From: Virgibacillus ndiopensis
GTDB lineage: Bacteria; Bacillota; Bacilli; Bacillales; Amphibacillaceae
Assembly: GCF_900187325.1 (NCBI RefSeq)
Contig: NZ_FZMZ01000006.1
Location: 248,001-312,000, forward strand
Reading direction: 5' to 3'
Length of the DNA: 64,000 bases
A model generated the notes under the pieces. It made no database searches and was not told the origin of the DNA. It saw nothing but the letters and a program-made list of their open reading frames with translations. The translations under genes and the position numbers were made by a program. Positions 17,276-26,436 of this stretch are shown piece after piece (position 1 is the stretch's first letter; each line of letters starts with the position of its first letter).

Positions 17276-18169
17276 TTAGCTGTTTATAAATGTTTTCCGG
17301 GTTAACTCAATAAATGCCTGTAAAGGTGGCGTCATCCATTTATCCTTATGCCAGGCAATATGGGTGAAAATAGGGGGAATACCATTTTTCCAAACAAGTT
17401 CCTTCATTCGGTCCATTTTTATATCTGATTCAACAACCATAGCAGGTAATGCAGCTATGCCAAGACCTGCTATGACACATTGTTTAATGGCTTCTATACT
17501 AACAAACTCAAATTTATTTAACGGATATACTTCGGCAGAGTGAAAGTAGTTTTCGAATAAGGTGCGGTATGAGCAACCGGTTTCAGTAAGCAATAGCGTT
17601 TCATTTACAAGATCTTTTGGACATACCTCAGATTTAGCAAGTAAAGGGTGATCTGGGGAGGTGACCAATTTGATCTCTTCTTGGATAAGGGGCTCTAGTT
17701 TTAAGGCATCACCAGGCTTTGATGTATCCATGATAAAAGCAATATCTAATGTACCCTTTAGTAGATGTTCTCTAGCCATTTCATCTGAATGAGCCGGCTT
17801 AAAGATGAGTTTGACGTTTGGGTACTGATTCTTGAATTCTTTTAGTATAGGAGGTAGTCGGTAGGTGCACTGGCTCTCCTGTGCCCCGATGATTAGTGTT
17901 CCTGAAGTTTCTTTATCGCCACTTAAAGCCAATTTTGCTTCTTCGTTCAGCTTGATCATTTTGTCAGTGTATACCTTAAACTGACGTCCTGCCTCGGTTA
18001 AAGTCAATCGCTTGCCTAATCGCTCAAACAACGGTTGTCCTAATTCGGCTTCTAGAGATTTGATTTGAGCTGTGACACTGGATTGTGCAAAGTTTAGCAT
18101 CTTAGCTGTTTGTGTAAAGTTTAAGCTTTCTGCAGCCATTTTAAAGGTGATCAGTTGTTTTGTTTCCAT
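17276..18169 (-). CDS. LysR family transcriptional regulator
   Basis: 297-residue regulator. An N-terminal winged helix-turn-helix (LNFTQTAKMLNFAQSSVTAQIKSLEAELGQPLFERLGKRL in sense, residues about 15-55) is followed by a periplasmic-binding-like effector domain (about 90-290). GGGGAGATG precedes the ATG. It is divergent from the flavodoxin-fold reductase gene with a 123-base gap containing a palindrome of T-N11-A type, the usual arrangement in which a LysR protein controls itself and the neighbour. Effector unknown; a redox or sulfur signal would suit the neighbour but is speculation. Confidence 0.9.
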   Translation of the reverse strand: METKQLITFKMAAESLNFTQTAKMLNFAQSSVTAQIKSLEAELGQPLFERLGKRLTLTEAGRQFKVYTDKMIKLNEEAKLALSGDKETSGTLIIGAQESQCTYRLPPILKEFKNQYPNVKLIFKPAHSDEMAREHLLKGTLDIAFIMDTSKPGDALKLEPLIQEEIKLVTSPDHPLLAKSEVCPKDLVNETLLLTETGCSYRTLFENYFHSAEVYPLNKFEFVSIEAIKQCVIAGLGIAALPAMVVESDIKMDRMKELVWKNGIPPIFTHIAWHKDKWMTPPLQAFIELTRKTFINS

Positions 18170-18246
18170 GTTAACATCTCCCCTAAATCGAAATTATTAA
18201 TTGATGTGATCGGAATAATCTGTTTTACTGATTTGCGTTCTCATTA

Positions 18247-18264
18247 TAAGCTAAATATAGCTTA
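18247..18264. promoter_or_regulatory. Candidate LysR box
   Basis: Inverted repeat TAAGCT-AAATAT-AGCTTA in the divergent promoter region, 28 bases before the reductase start. Symmetry and position fit a LysR binding site. Confidence 0.5.
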
Positions 18265-18292
18265 GGAGCAAAAATAAGGGAGGCAATCAACT

Positions 18293-18868
18293 ATGGGAAT
18301 TGCAGTAATTTATGGCGGAAACCGTTCAAACGGAAATACGGAAATTTTAACCGAAAGGGCAATTAAAGATTTAGCAGATGACAAGATCTATTTAAAGGAT
18401 TATACCATTCAAGCTATTGAAGATATGCGCCATTCTGAGGAAGGGTTTCAAGAGGTAAATGATGATTTTAAAGCACTTATCGATCGCATGTTAGCGCATG
18501 ACACGCTTGTATTCTCCACACCAATTTATTGGTATAGTATGACGGGAACGATGAAAAACTTTATTGATCGCTGGTCACAGATAATGAGAGATCCGGGGTA
18601 TTTAGATTTTAAAAATCAAATGTCTGCGAAACGTGGGTATGTTATCACGGTTGGTGGAGACGATCCATATATAAAGGGACTTCCATTAATTCAGCAATTC
18701 CAGCACATTTTTGATTTTGTAACATTACCTTTTGTAGGATACATTCTTGGAAAAGGAAATAAGCCTGGCGAGATTTATCAAGACGCGCAAGCAATATTTG
18801 CCGCTGTTGAACTTCAGAAAAATTTGAAAGCAGGACAGGGGGGCAGTCCCCGCATCCCGAGACAATGA
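18293..18868 (+). CDS. Flavodoxin-fold NAD(P)H-dependent oxidoreductase (FMN reductase-like)
   Basis: NADPH-dependent FMN reductase/flavodoxin-like protein. The FMN phosphate loop is GGNRSNGNTE at residues about 8-17; the second flavin loop is STPIYWYSMTGTMKNFIDRW at about 80-99. Such proteins reduce quinones, azo or nitro compounds or iron-sulfur clusters. GGGAGG precedes the ATG. The last residues (GQGGSPRIPRQ) come from a GGGACA palindromic repeat, so the natural C-terminus has been replaced. Divergently transcribed from a LysR regulator, which probably controls it. Confidence 0.85.
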   Translation: MGIAVIYGGNRSNGNTEILTERAIKDLADDKIYLKDYTIQAIEDMRHSEEGFQEVNDDFKALIDRMLAHDTLVFSTPIYWYSMTGTMKNFIDRWSQIMRDPGYLDFKNQMSAKRGYVITVGGDDPYIKGLPLIQQFQHIFDFVTLPFVGYILGKGNKPGEIYQDAQAIFAAVELQKNLKAGQGGSPRIPRQ

Positions 18869-18886
18869 ACCTGAGCCCCTGTCCCA
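18834..18886. repeat. GGGACA palindromic repeat, copy 2
   Basis: Begins GGACAGGGGGGCAGTCCCC and ends ATGAACCTGAGCCCCTGTCCC. It overlaps the 3' end of the flavodoxin-fold gene and encodes its final residues. Confidence 0.85.
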
Positions 18887-18903
18887 CTCTTGAGAAAAAA
18901 TTA

Positions 18904-18932
18904 TTGCATTGTGGTGAGTTTTTCGCTATTAT
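18904..18932 (+). promoter_or_regulatory. Sigma-A promoter of the lysine riboswitch-dapA transcript
   Basis: TTGCAT (18904-18909), 17-base spacer, TATTAT (18927-18932). Transcription would begin about 40 bases before the riboswitch. Confidence 0.55.
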
Positions 18933-18977
18933 TAAATGCAATTAAATATTTTCTCATTTTAGATTATCTGAAATGGG

Positions 18978-19144
18978 GATAGAGGTGCAAAAACCATTAG
19001 TACACAATGGGAGGAAAATGAGGTCCTGTGATTATTGTGGAAAGGGGAATTTGCCGAAGCTTTGAAGAATCTCATGTTCTTAAAGCTGGGTCTGTATTAA
19101 ATAAATGCAGGACTGTCATATAGGAGACTATATGGAGGGCTATC
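18978..19144 (+). ncRNA. Lysine riboswitch (L box)
   Basis: The aptamer shows the conserved L-box landmarks in order: GATAGAGGTGC, then TTAGTA, CTGTGATTATTGTGGAAAGG, GCCGAAGC, GGTCTGTATTAAATAAATGC, GACTGTCA and closing GGAGGGCTATC that pairs with the opening GATAG. It precedes a terminator and dapA, the standard off-switch arrangement in which lysine binding promotes termination. Confidence 0.93.
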
Positions 19145-19176
19145 GTAAAAGAAACGGTAAAAAAATTGTTTCTGTA

Positions 19177-19207
19177 GCAACAGCGAATCCCTCGTTGTTG
19201 CTTTTTT
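19177..19207 (+). terminator. Riboswitch-controlled terminator before dapA
   Basis: Stem GCAACAGCG / TCGTTGTTGC (one G-U) followed by TTTTTT. Together with the upstream GAAAC/GTTTC element it forms the expression platform of the lysine riboswitch. Confidence 0.75.
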
Positions 19208-19265
19208 GCGCTTAATGAAATAGCTCTTAACACCTCTAATTAAATTTTAAAAAGGGTGTGAGTTT

Positions 19266-20168
19266 ATGGATTTCGGTCAAGTTTTAACAGCAATGATTAC
19301 GCCATTTGATCAGCATGGAGAGATTGATTTTAAAGCAACAAGAAAATTGATCAATTATCTAATTGCAAATGGTTCAGATGGATTAGTTGTCGCAGGTACA
19401 ACAGGGGAGTCACCTACGTTAACTACAGAGGAAAAAGTAGACCTGTTTAAATTTGTGGTTGATATTGTTGGAGGAAGAGTTCCAGTTATAGCTGGAACAG
19501 GCTCAAATAATACAAAGGCTTCGATTAGTTTAACGAAACAAGCGGAGGAAGCAGGGGTTAATGGAATTATGCTCGTTACTCCGTACTATAACAAACCGTC
19601 TCAAGAAGGGATTTATCAGCATTTTAAAACAATTGCCGAGTCAACATCGTTACCGGTAATGCTGTATAATATCCCGGGTCGAAGTGTAATTAACATGACC
19701 GTAGATACAATTGTACGACTTTCACAAGTGCAAAATATTGTATCTGTAAAAGAGGCAAGTGGTAATTTGGATGCTATGGCAGATATCATAAGCCAAACCC
19801 CGGATGATTTTTCATTATACAGTGGTGATGATGGGTTAACATTACCAACCCTAGCAATCGGTGGAAGCGGGATTGTTTCCGTGGCATCACATATTATTGG
19901 TAATGAAATGCAGGACATGATTACGAGTTATCAAAATGGTGACGTCAACGATGCAGCTATCAAGCATCGTAATTTACTTCCAATTATGAAAGCACTATTT
20001 GCTGCTCCAAGTCCGACACCGGTTAAAGAAGCGCTTAACATGATTGGAGTGGGAATTGGAAATGATGTGAGATTGCCGCTGGTCTCGTTAAATGCAGAAG
20101 AGAGAACGGCACTACACTATGTCATCCAACCACTACTTAACAGGAATAGGAAAGTAGCTGGATATTAA
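19266..20168 (+). CDS. dapA: 4-hydroxy-tetrahydrodipicolinate synthase
   Basis: Condenses pyruvate with aspartate semialdehyde in the first committed step of diaminopimelate and lysine synthesis (also the source of dipicolinate in spores). A full-length class I aldolase-type TIM barrel (300 residues): AGTTGESPTL near the N-terminus, YYNKPSQEG, catalytic Tyr134 (MLYNIPGRS) and Schiff-base Lys162 (VSVKEASGN), and GIVSVASH. AAAGGGTGTG precedes the ATG. It stands alone behind a lysine riboswitch, not in the asd-dapG-dapA operon of B. subtilis, so it is probably a lysine-repressible second copy. Confidence 0.95.
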   Translation: MDFGQVLTAMITPFDQHGEIDFKATRKLINYLIANGSDGLVVAGTTGESPTLTTEEKVDLFKFVVDIVGGRVPVIAGTGSNNTKASISLTKQAEEAGVNGIMLVTPYYNKPSQEGIYQHFKTIAESTSLPVMLYNIPGRSVINMTVDTIVRLSQVQNIVSVKEASGNLDAMADIISQTPDDFSLYSGDDGLTLPTLAIGGSGIVSVASHIIGNEMQDMITSYQNGDVNDAAIKHRNLLPIMKALFAAPSPTPVKEALNMIGVGIGNDVRLPLVSLNAEERTALHYVIQPLLNRNRKVAGY

Positions 20169-20179
20169 TCTAAAAAACC

Positions 20180-20215
20180 CCCTACTAGAGAATTTAAACT
20201 CTAGTAGGGATTTTT
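20180..20215 (+). terminator. dapA terminator
   Basis: Perfect 11-bp stem CCCTACTAGAG / CTCTAGTAGGG with an 8-base loop, followed by ATTTTT. Confidence 0.85.
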
Positions 20216-20304
20216 ATGTTAGAAATTAAAACAATTTAATTGTGTAAACTACTAAATTTCGTTAATCTTATTTTAAACATTTTAAAATCTAAAGTAGGTG
20301 TTTT

Positions 20305-22122
20305 ATGGAACATCAATCACTAACATCCTTAATGATTGTAGTAGGTATTGCCTTTTTTATTCCAATAATTCTACAGCGATTTAATCTGCGGTTTATACCT
20401 GTTGTTATTGCAGAAATCATTGCTGGATTATTAATTGGAAAAAGTGGCTTAAATATTATTGCAGACGATCCGTGGCTTGAATTACTTTCATTGCTCGGTT
20501 TTATTTTTCTTATGTTTATCAGTGGTTTAGAAATTGATTTTAGCGTTTTTAAGAGGAAGAAGGATAAAGATACAAATTCACCAAACCCGGTAGTCATTTC
20601 CCTTGTTGTTTTTCTTTTAATAATAACAATTTCTTTCGCGTTATCCTACGTGCTGGTAATGATAGATTTAATTAAAGATCCTTTTTTAATGACATTGATT
20701 ATATCGACTATATCACTCGGCATTGTCGTTCCTGTAATTAGAGAGAAGAATATGAATGAAGGACTACTTGGGCAAATCATCCTGCTTATTACGGTAATTG
20801 CCGATTTTTCAACGATGATTCTACTAACGATATATGCCATGTTCCGAGATGAAGAAGGGGTAAAGGTACTCCTGTTATTAGTTCTCTTTATGGCTGTTTT
20901 TCTTGCTTATCGGATTATCAAAAGATACTTTAAGTTCGAGCTGTTTGATAACCTTCTAAGAGGGACAATTCAGCTGGGAACTAGAGGGGTATTTGCACTA
21001 ATATTGTTGTTTGTATCGCTATCCGAAACGATAGGTGCTGAAAATATTTTAGGAGCCTTTTTAGCGGGAATGATTATATCTTTGCTTGCCCCAAAGAAAG
21101 AATTTATACACCAACTAGATTCGTTCGGATTTGGATTTCTTATCCCAATTTTCTTCGTTATGGTTGGAGTGAGATTAAATATTTGGGAACTATTTGTAGA
21201 TAAAAAAATTTTATTACTCATGCCACTGCTATTACTATTTATGTATCTAGCTAAAATGATCCCTGCTCTCGTGTTGAAAAAGTGGTATTCCTGGAAAGAA
21301 GTATTAAGTATTGGTATTTTGACGACCTCTAAATTAAGCTTAGTCATTGCGGCCGCTGCTATTGCATTGGAACTAGGTGTAATTAATGATGTTCTACACG
21401 GAGCGATTATTTTAGTGTCCATTTTAACTTGCTTAATTTCACCAATTACGTTTACCAAACTGTTTCCAAAAACGAGATCTCGTGAAAAACAAATGGAAAT
21501 AACGATTATTGGAGCCAACCCTGCAACAATGCTCGTTGCTCGGGATAAAATGGAGGAAAAAGCTATTGTTCGGCTGTATAGTACAAAGTCAAACCAAAGC
21601 AAGGAAAAGGTGTCATTTCCGCATATACATGTAAACGATTTAACCATTGAACAATTGGAGGAGCAAAACGCCTTTAAAGCAGATAAGATTGTAATTGCTA
21701 CAGGAAACGAGGCACTTAATATTGAACTTGGCTACCATGCAAAAGAACAGGGAATTAAAACAATTATATTACGAATTGAAAGTACACCTTTACAGGGGGA
21801 GTTAAGGGAAGAAGGATTTACGATATATTCCATGCTTTACTCTACAAGGACCCTTTTAAAAGCACTTATTGATAATCCAGGTCTTGTACGTCTGATTACG
21901 AGCCATAATAAAACAATTAAAGAAATTACCGTCAATCACACAAAATATGATCAGATCCCGATCACTGATTTACCATTTTTAGGAGAATCACTTATTTTAC
22001 ACATATATCGATATGGAAAAGTAGTCATTCCTCATGGTAGTACCGCCTTAGAATTTGGGGATAGAATACTAGTTAGTGGAACAATGGATGATCTAACTAA
22101 TATTAAAAGAAAGCTGACATGA
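20305..22122 (+). CDS. Monovalent cation:proton antiporter (CPA2/Kef type) with TrkA domains
   Basis: 605-residue protein: about 12-13 membrane helices over residues 5-390 (LMIVVGIAFFIPIILQRF, GLLIGKSGLNII, FIFLMFISGLEIDF, GAFLAGMIIS), then a cytoplasmic TrkA-N-like nucleotide-binding region (about 398-500; ITIIGANPATMLVA) and a TrkA-C/RCK_C domain (about 515-605). Members exchange K+ or Na+ for H+. The glycine-rich GxGxxG loop is degenerate (GANPAT). AGTAGGTG precedes the ATG. Its own transcript is likely, given the dapA terminator upstream. Ion selectivity unknown. Confidence 0.9.
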   Translation: MEHQSLTSLMIVVGIAFFIPIILQRFNLRFIPVVIAEIIAGLLIGKSGLNIIADDPWLELLSLLGFIFLMFISGLEIDFSVFKRKKDKDTNSPNPVVISLVVFLLIITISFALSYVLVMIDLIKDPFLMTLIISTISLGIVVPVIREKNMNEGLLGQIILLITVIADFSTMILLTIYAMFRDEEGVKVLLLLVLFMAVFLAYRIIKRYFKFELFDNLLRGTIQLGTRGVFALILLFVSLSETIGAENILGAFLAGMIISLLAPKKEFIHQLDSFGFGFLIPIFFVMVGVRLNIWELFVDKKILLLMPLLLLFMYLAKMIPALVLKKWYSWKEVLSIGILTTSKLSLVIAAAAIALELGVINDVLHGAIILVSILTCLISPITFTKLFPKTRSREKQMEITIIGANPATMLVARDKMEEKAIVRLYSTKSNQSKEKVSFPHIHVNDLTIEQLEEQNAFKADKIVIATGNEALNIELGYHAKEQGIKTIILRIESTPLQGELREEGFTIYSMLYSTRTLLKALIDNPGLVRLITSHNKTIKEITVNHTKYDQIPITDLPFLGESLILHIYRYGKVVIPHGSTALEFGDRILVSGTMDDLTNIKRKLT

Positions 22123-22173
22123 AATAGCATGGCTTAAATAGTATGATAATAAGAACAAATGAAGGGTGATGAG

Positions 22174-22788
22174 ATGGATACGAAATTAATCCAAAATAAA
22201 TTAAAAAGCCATGTTCCTTCTATTCTTGGAAGTGCTGATTTTACTAAGTATGCTGTTTTACTGCCACTCATTGAAAAGGACAATGAAATCCACATTCTTT
22301 TTGAAGTTCGTTCGCATCGTTTACGAAGACAGCCCGGAGAGATCTGCTTTCCGGGTGGAAGAATGGATAAGCAGGATAAAACCAATCAGGATACAGCTTT
22401 AAGGGAAACTACAGAAGAATTGGGGATCAGTTTAGAGAAAATCACTGATGTTTTTCCATTGGATTATCTCGTATCCCCCTTTGGAATGCTGATTTTTCCG
22501 TATGTTGGGGAGATCGATGATCCTGAATCGATTACACCAAACCCTTCAGAAGTTGAGGAGGTATTTTCGGTACCACTTTCCTTTTTCCAAAATAACTCTC
22601 CAAAAATTCATTATGTAAATTTGCAAATGAAACCGGAGGAAAATTTCCCATTTGAGCTTATTGCGGGTGGTCAGAACTATAATTGGCGGACAGGAAAAAT
22701 AGAGGAATACTTCTACATTTATGAGGATAAGGTTATTTGGGGACTTACTGCAAGAATTCTTGCTCATTTCATTGAGGTGCTCCGTTAA
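22174..22788 (+). CDS. Nudix hydrolase, CoA pyrophosphatase type
   Basis: Nudix enzyme of the CoA/NADH pyrophosphatase subgroup. The upstream UPF0035-type motif LRRQPGEICFPGG runs into the Nudix box GGRMDKQDKTNQDTALRETTEELGI (residues about 65-90, all metal-binding Glu residues present). Such enzymes split CoA and derivatives to 3',5'-ADP and phosphopantetheine. GAAGGGTG sits seven bases before the ATG at 22174; the ATG five codons upstream has no site. About 204 residues, normal for the family. The helicase gene follows after a 61-base gap. Confidence 0.88.
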   Translation: MDTKLIQNKLKSHVPSILGSADFTKYAVLLPLIEKDNEIHILFEVRSHRLRRQPGEICFPGGRMDKQDKTNQDTALRETTEELGISLEKITDVFPLDYLVSPFGMLIFPYVGEIDDPESITPNPSEVEEVFSVPLSFFQNNSPKIHYVNLQMKPEENFPFELIAGGQNYNWRTGKIEEYFYIYEDKVIWGLTARILAHFIEVLR

Positions 22789-22849
22789 AAATAGTCGACT
22801 CATTATGATACAATCCTATTAATGAATCCCTTCAAAAGGGGCGAGACAT

Positions 22850-25800
22850 TTGGATATAAAACTAAACTATAAAATAATTGAGGATATGTGCGGTACTGTC
22901 TCCTTTAAAAAAGGGGACTCTTTTTATCGTGCTAATAAAGTAACTGTTACAAGTCATACTTCCAATCGATGTGAGGCAATTGTTACGGGAACAGAAGATT
23001 TCCATGTCACGATTGAAAAAGGTGATCATGACGATATTCACACAACATGCAGTTGTCCAACCTTGGCTTCTTTTAAAAACGATTGTCAGCATATTGCGGC
23101 TGTTTTACTGTCAATTTACGAACAGAAGCGTCAGTCAGATTCTGCAAATGGCCAGGCACTAACAGAAGGATTAATGACCATTTTTAATAATCGTCCTGTT
23201 CGTTCAAGTGGCCATCAGCTTCATTTTGAAAATCGAAAAGTAATTGATTTAGTATTTACGTGTAAACCTCACGCCGTTAACCACGGATATGACATGTTAG
23301 GAGTAGAATTTAACATCGGTCCTATTAGGATTAAAAATATTAGGGAATTTCTTGAGTGTGTGAAAGCAGGGAAATCTTATAAGCTGTCCGCTTCATTTAC
23401 GTATGATCCTTCACTGCACTGTTTTCAAATTGAAACAGATGAATGCCTTCAGCAGCTTATTAACCTGACCTACGATGAAAAATTATATATGGATGTACTG
23501 CCAGAAACAGAACGTAACAATCAAGTGTTACTCATTCCTCCATCAACCTGGGAGAAACTTTTACCATTACTTACTAACGCGCCGTTGGTGAAGCTTGAGC
23601 ACAACGAGAGAACTACTGACGGTTTACATCTATCTGACGGACCACTCCCGTTGACGTTTTATTTTGCAGAAGTAAGCGGTCAAGGCTATCAGTTGGAAAT
23701 TAACGGGATGAATAGAATACTTGTATTAAAATCATATAAGTCTGTACTCGCTGAAGGAAAATTAATTCAGTTGAAGTATGAGGACTGTAACTATCTTTAC
23801 GATCTAAAACAAATGCTAAATACTTCTGGTACAACTAAAATTGCTATTCCTCACAAACAAATAGGCTTTTTCATGGAAAAGGTAGTCTCTGGACTGAAAA
23901 GGTTAGGCGATTTCCGAATGTCTGATTCTATAGCTAATCAGTTTAGGAAAAAGCCTTTAATGGCGAAGCTTTACTTGGATCGTGTCAATAATCGCCTTCT
24001 TGCTGGGCTAGAATTTCACTATGAAAATAGTATGATCAATCCACTGGAAAATGGCCAACTAAACTCTTTCGTTGTTAGAGATTTAGAAAAAGAGGGCGTA
24101 ATACTGGAATTGATGGAAGACAGTTCATTTGCGCAAACAGACGGGGGATACTTTTTGCACAATGAAAAGCTGGAATATGAATTTTTATATCATATGCTGC
24201 CAAAACTTCAAAAGCTCGTGCAAGTATACGCAACGACAGCAGTGAGAGCGCGTGTTACAAAAGGAAATAGCCCCCCTAAAATCAGAGTTAAGCACAAAAA
24301 AGAACGGACAAACTGGCTAGAATTTAAGTTTGAAATGGATGGTATTCCTGAAAAACAAATACGTGAGATTTTAGCAGCATTAGAGGAAAAACGGAAGTAT
24401 TATCGGCTACGAAACGGATCACTACTATCCCTTGAGACAAGAGAGTTTGAGGAAATTAAACGTTTTCTAAATGCCGTTCCTATTCAGGATCAGGATAAGG
24501 ATTTGGAGAGCGGTCTAAATGTACCAATTACCAAGGGTTTTCAGCTACTGGATACCGCTGATGATAATGTATTCACGTTAGAGGAAACGTTTCAACAATT
24601 CTTGGATAAAATTCAAAATCCGGACAGTATGATGTATGCCGTACCAACATGCTTAGAGACACCGTTGCGTGATTATCAAAAGGTTGGATATAGATGGATG
24701 AAAACACTTGCCAGCTATGGATTTGGAGGAATCCTTGCAGACGATATGGGGCTTGGGAAAACGTTACAAAGCATTACATTCATTCAGTCAGAGCTAGTAA
24801 CAATTCGAGAACGAAAGCTCCCTGTTCTCATCGTCTGCCCATCATCGTTACTGTATAACTGGCAAAGTGAAATCAAAAGGTTTACGCCGGACATACAAGC
24901 AGCTATTATCGATGGTAATAAAGCAGAACGGATCAAATTCCAAAAAGATGCTATGGATAAGGATGTTGTTATCACGTCCTATCCGTTATTGCGCGGTGAT
25001 ATCCAGTGGTTTAAGAAGCAAGCATTTCATACGGTGTTTTTTGACGAGGCTCAGGCTTTTAAAAACCCTGTGACGCAAACAGCACGCGCTGTAAAGAAGC
25101 TCCAAGCAGATTATCGATTTGCCTTGACTGGTACCCCAGTTGAAAATTCAACCGAAGAGCTGTGGTCCATTTTTCATGTTGTTTTTCCGGAACTTTTCGG
25201 TGGGTTAAAGGAATTTAGTAACCTTACAAGGAAAAAGGTTGCCCGTAGGATTCGTCCATTTTTACTTCGCAGGATGAAAGAGGATGTACTTTCTGAGCTT
25301 CCTGACAAGATTGAATCGATGGAATCAGTGGAGCTTCTTCCAGATCAGAAGAAGCTATACGCTGCCTACTTAGCCAAGTTAAGGCATGACACACTGAAGC
25401 ATTTGGACAAAGACACACTCCGGAAAAATCGTATTAAAATTCTTGCTGGCCTCACCCGATTACGGCAGATTTGTTGTCATCCGGCATTGTTTGTCGATGG
25501 TTATAAAGGAAGTTCAGCTAAATTTGAGCAGCTGAAGCGGATTATGGAGGAGTCGAGGCTTTCTGGGCGGAGGGTATTGATTTTTTCGCAGTTTACGAAA
25601 ATGCTTGAGCTTATTGGTAGAGAATTAACGACGCAAGGCCTTTCTTATTTCTATCTCGATGGACAAACGCCATCAGAGGAACGAGTGAAGAGTTGCGATC
25701 GTTTTAATTTGGGAGAACGTGATGTGTTTTTAATTTCCTTAAAAGCAGGTGGGACAGGACTCAATCTGACCGGAGCAGATACAGTAATATTGTATGATCT

Positions 25801-26023
25801 TTGGTGGAACCCAGCAGTGGAGGAGCAAGCTGCCGACCGTGCCCATCGTATTGGTCAAACAAATGCTATCCAGATTATTAAACTTGTTGCACGTGGGACG
25901 ATTGAAGAAAAAATGAATGAATTGCAAGCGAAGAAAAGACATTTAATCGCGGAGATCATTGATTCTAATGGGAATGGTTCTACACTTACAGAAGAAGATA
26001 TAAGGGAAATATTGATGGTTTGA
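22850..26023 (+). CDS. SNF2-family DNA helicase with N-terminal SWIM zinc finger
   Basis: 1057-residue Swi2/Snf2 ATPase. A SWIM zinc finger (CSCPTLASFKNDCQH, residues about 65-80) is followed by a bacterial SNF2-associated region (about 130-560) and two RecA-like domains: ADDMGLGKTLQ (Walker A), DEAQ (Walker B), LTGTPVEN, and in lobe 2 SLKAGGTGLNLTGAD and DRAHRIGQ. Likely a DNA translocase in repair or transcription recycling. The start is TTG, with AAAAGGGGCG upstream. Complete catalytic set; no frameshift. Function beyond DNA-dependent ATPase is not settled for this bacterial class. Confidence 0.92.
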   Translation: MDIKLNYKIIEDMCGTVSFKKGDSFYRANKVTVTSHTSNRCEAIVTGTEDFHVTIEKGDHDDIHTTCSCPTLASFKNDCQHIAAVLLSIYEQKRQSDSANGQALTEGLMTIFNNRPVRSSGHQLHFENRKVIDLVFTCKPHAVNHGYDMLGVEFNIGPIRIKNIREFLECVKAGKSYKLSASFTYDPSLHCFQIETDECLQQLINLTYDEKLYMDVLPETERNNQVLLIPPSTWEKLLPLLTNAPLVKLEHNERTTDGLHLSDGPLPLTFYFAEVSGQGYQLEINGMNRILVLKSYKSVLAEGKLIQLKYEDCNYLYDLKQMLNTSGTTKIAIPHKQIGFFMEKVVSGLKRLGDFRMSDSIANQFRKKPLMAKLYLDRVNNRLLAGLEFHYENSMINPLENGQLNSFVVRDLEKEGVILELMEDSSFAQTDGGYFLHNEKLEYEFLYHMLPKLQKLVQVYATTAVRARVTKGNSPPKIRVKHKKERTNWLEFKFEMDGIPEKQIREILAALEEKRKYYRLRNGSLLSLETREFEEIKRFLNAVPIQDQDKDLESGLNVPITKGFQLLDTADDNVFTLEETFQQFLDKIQNPDSMMYAVPTCLETPLRDYQKVGYRWMKTLASYGFGGILADDMGLGKTLQSITFIQSELVTIRERKLPVLIVCPSSLLYNWQSEIKRFTPDIQAAIIDGNKAERIKFQKDAMDKDVVITSYPLLRGDIQWFKKQAFHTVFFDEAQAFKNPVTQTARAVKKLQADYRFALTGTPVENSTEELWSIFHVVFPELFGGLKEFSNLTRKKVARRIRPFLLRRMKEDVLSELPDKIESMESVELLPDQKKLYAAYLAKLRHDTLKHLDKDTLRKNRIKILAGLTRLRQICCHPALFVDGYKGSSAKFEQLKRIMEESRLSGRRVLIFSQFTKMLELIGRELTTQGLSYFYLDGQTPSEERVKSCDRFNLGERDVFLISLKAGGTGLNLTGADTVILYDLWWNPAVEEQAADRAHRIGQTNAIQIIKLVARGTIEEKMNELQAKKRHLIAEIIDSNGNGSTLTEEDIREILMV

Positions 26024-26030
26024 ATGTAAA

Positions 26031-26266
26031 GGCTGGGACATAAGTGTTTTTATCTAAGAAAAATCCGAATAAAGATATCATAGTTTGTGCATTAACTCGC
26101 TTCGGAAATATACTTCGCTTTCCGCGGGCGGCTGGTGAGCCTCCTTGTGCTAACGCACTTCGGTGTCTCACCGATGCCTTCCTCCCACTGGAGTCTACGT
26201 ATATTTCCTCCGCTAAATTATACATTGTTCGTATTTAGATTAGATTATTTTACTTATGTCCCAGCC
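26031..26266. mobile_element. MITE-like inverted-repeat element, full copy
   Basis: 236-bp non-coding element bounded by perfect 15-bp terminal inverted repeats GGCTGGGACATAAGT / ACTTATGTCCCAGCC. The interior holds a GC-rich block (TTTCCGCGGGCGGCTGGTGA) and hairpin-forming segments. A shorter copy in the opposite orientation lies at 55179-55321. No protein is encoded; short frames inside are not supported. Confidence 0.8.
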
Positions 26267-26386
26267 TTGGTTTTTATCGTCAAAAAATTCAAAATCATTA
26301 CGCTAGCGTTGAAATACCTGCAATCAACACGGAATAGATGTTTAGATCGCCGACTATTGCATCTAAATAATTAAAGCAACACAAAT

Positions 26387-26416
26387 TTGACAATTTACTG
26401 ACTTTTATTATATAGT
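26387..26416 (+). promoter_or_regulatory. Promoter of the HMG-CoA lyase gene
   Basis: Perfect -35 TTGACA (26387-26392) with -10 candidates TATATA or TATAGT 16-18 bases downstream. A palindromic operator follows immediately. Confidence 0.6.
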
Positions 26417-26417
26417 G

Positions 26418-26436
26418 TATTCAACAATGTTGAATA
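26418..26436. promoter_or_regulatory. Palindromic operator downstream of the mvaB promoter
   Basis: Perfect 19-bp palindrome TATTCAACA-A-TGTTGAATA starting two bases after the -10 region. Binding here would block initiation, so a dimeric repressor (TetR-like form) is inferred. Confidence 0.6.

Noticed and set aside
18645-18941. Minus-strand frame of 98 codons over the flavodoxin-fold gene end
   Set aside because: Antisense shadow running through the GGGACA repeat, with no translation signals.
20970-21647. Minus-strand open frame of 225 codons
   Set aside because: Fully antisense to the cation/proton antiporter; hydrophobic codons mirrored on the opposite strand produce it.
26044-26374. Short frames inside and after the 236-bp inverted-repeat element
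   Set aside because: They follow the repeat sequence, lack ribosome binding sites and are broken in the second copy of the element.
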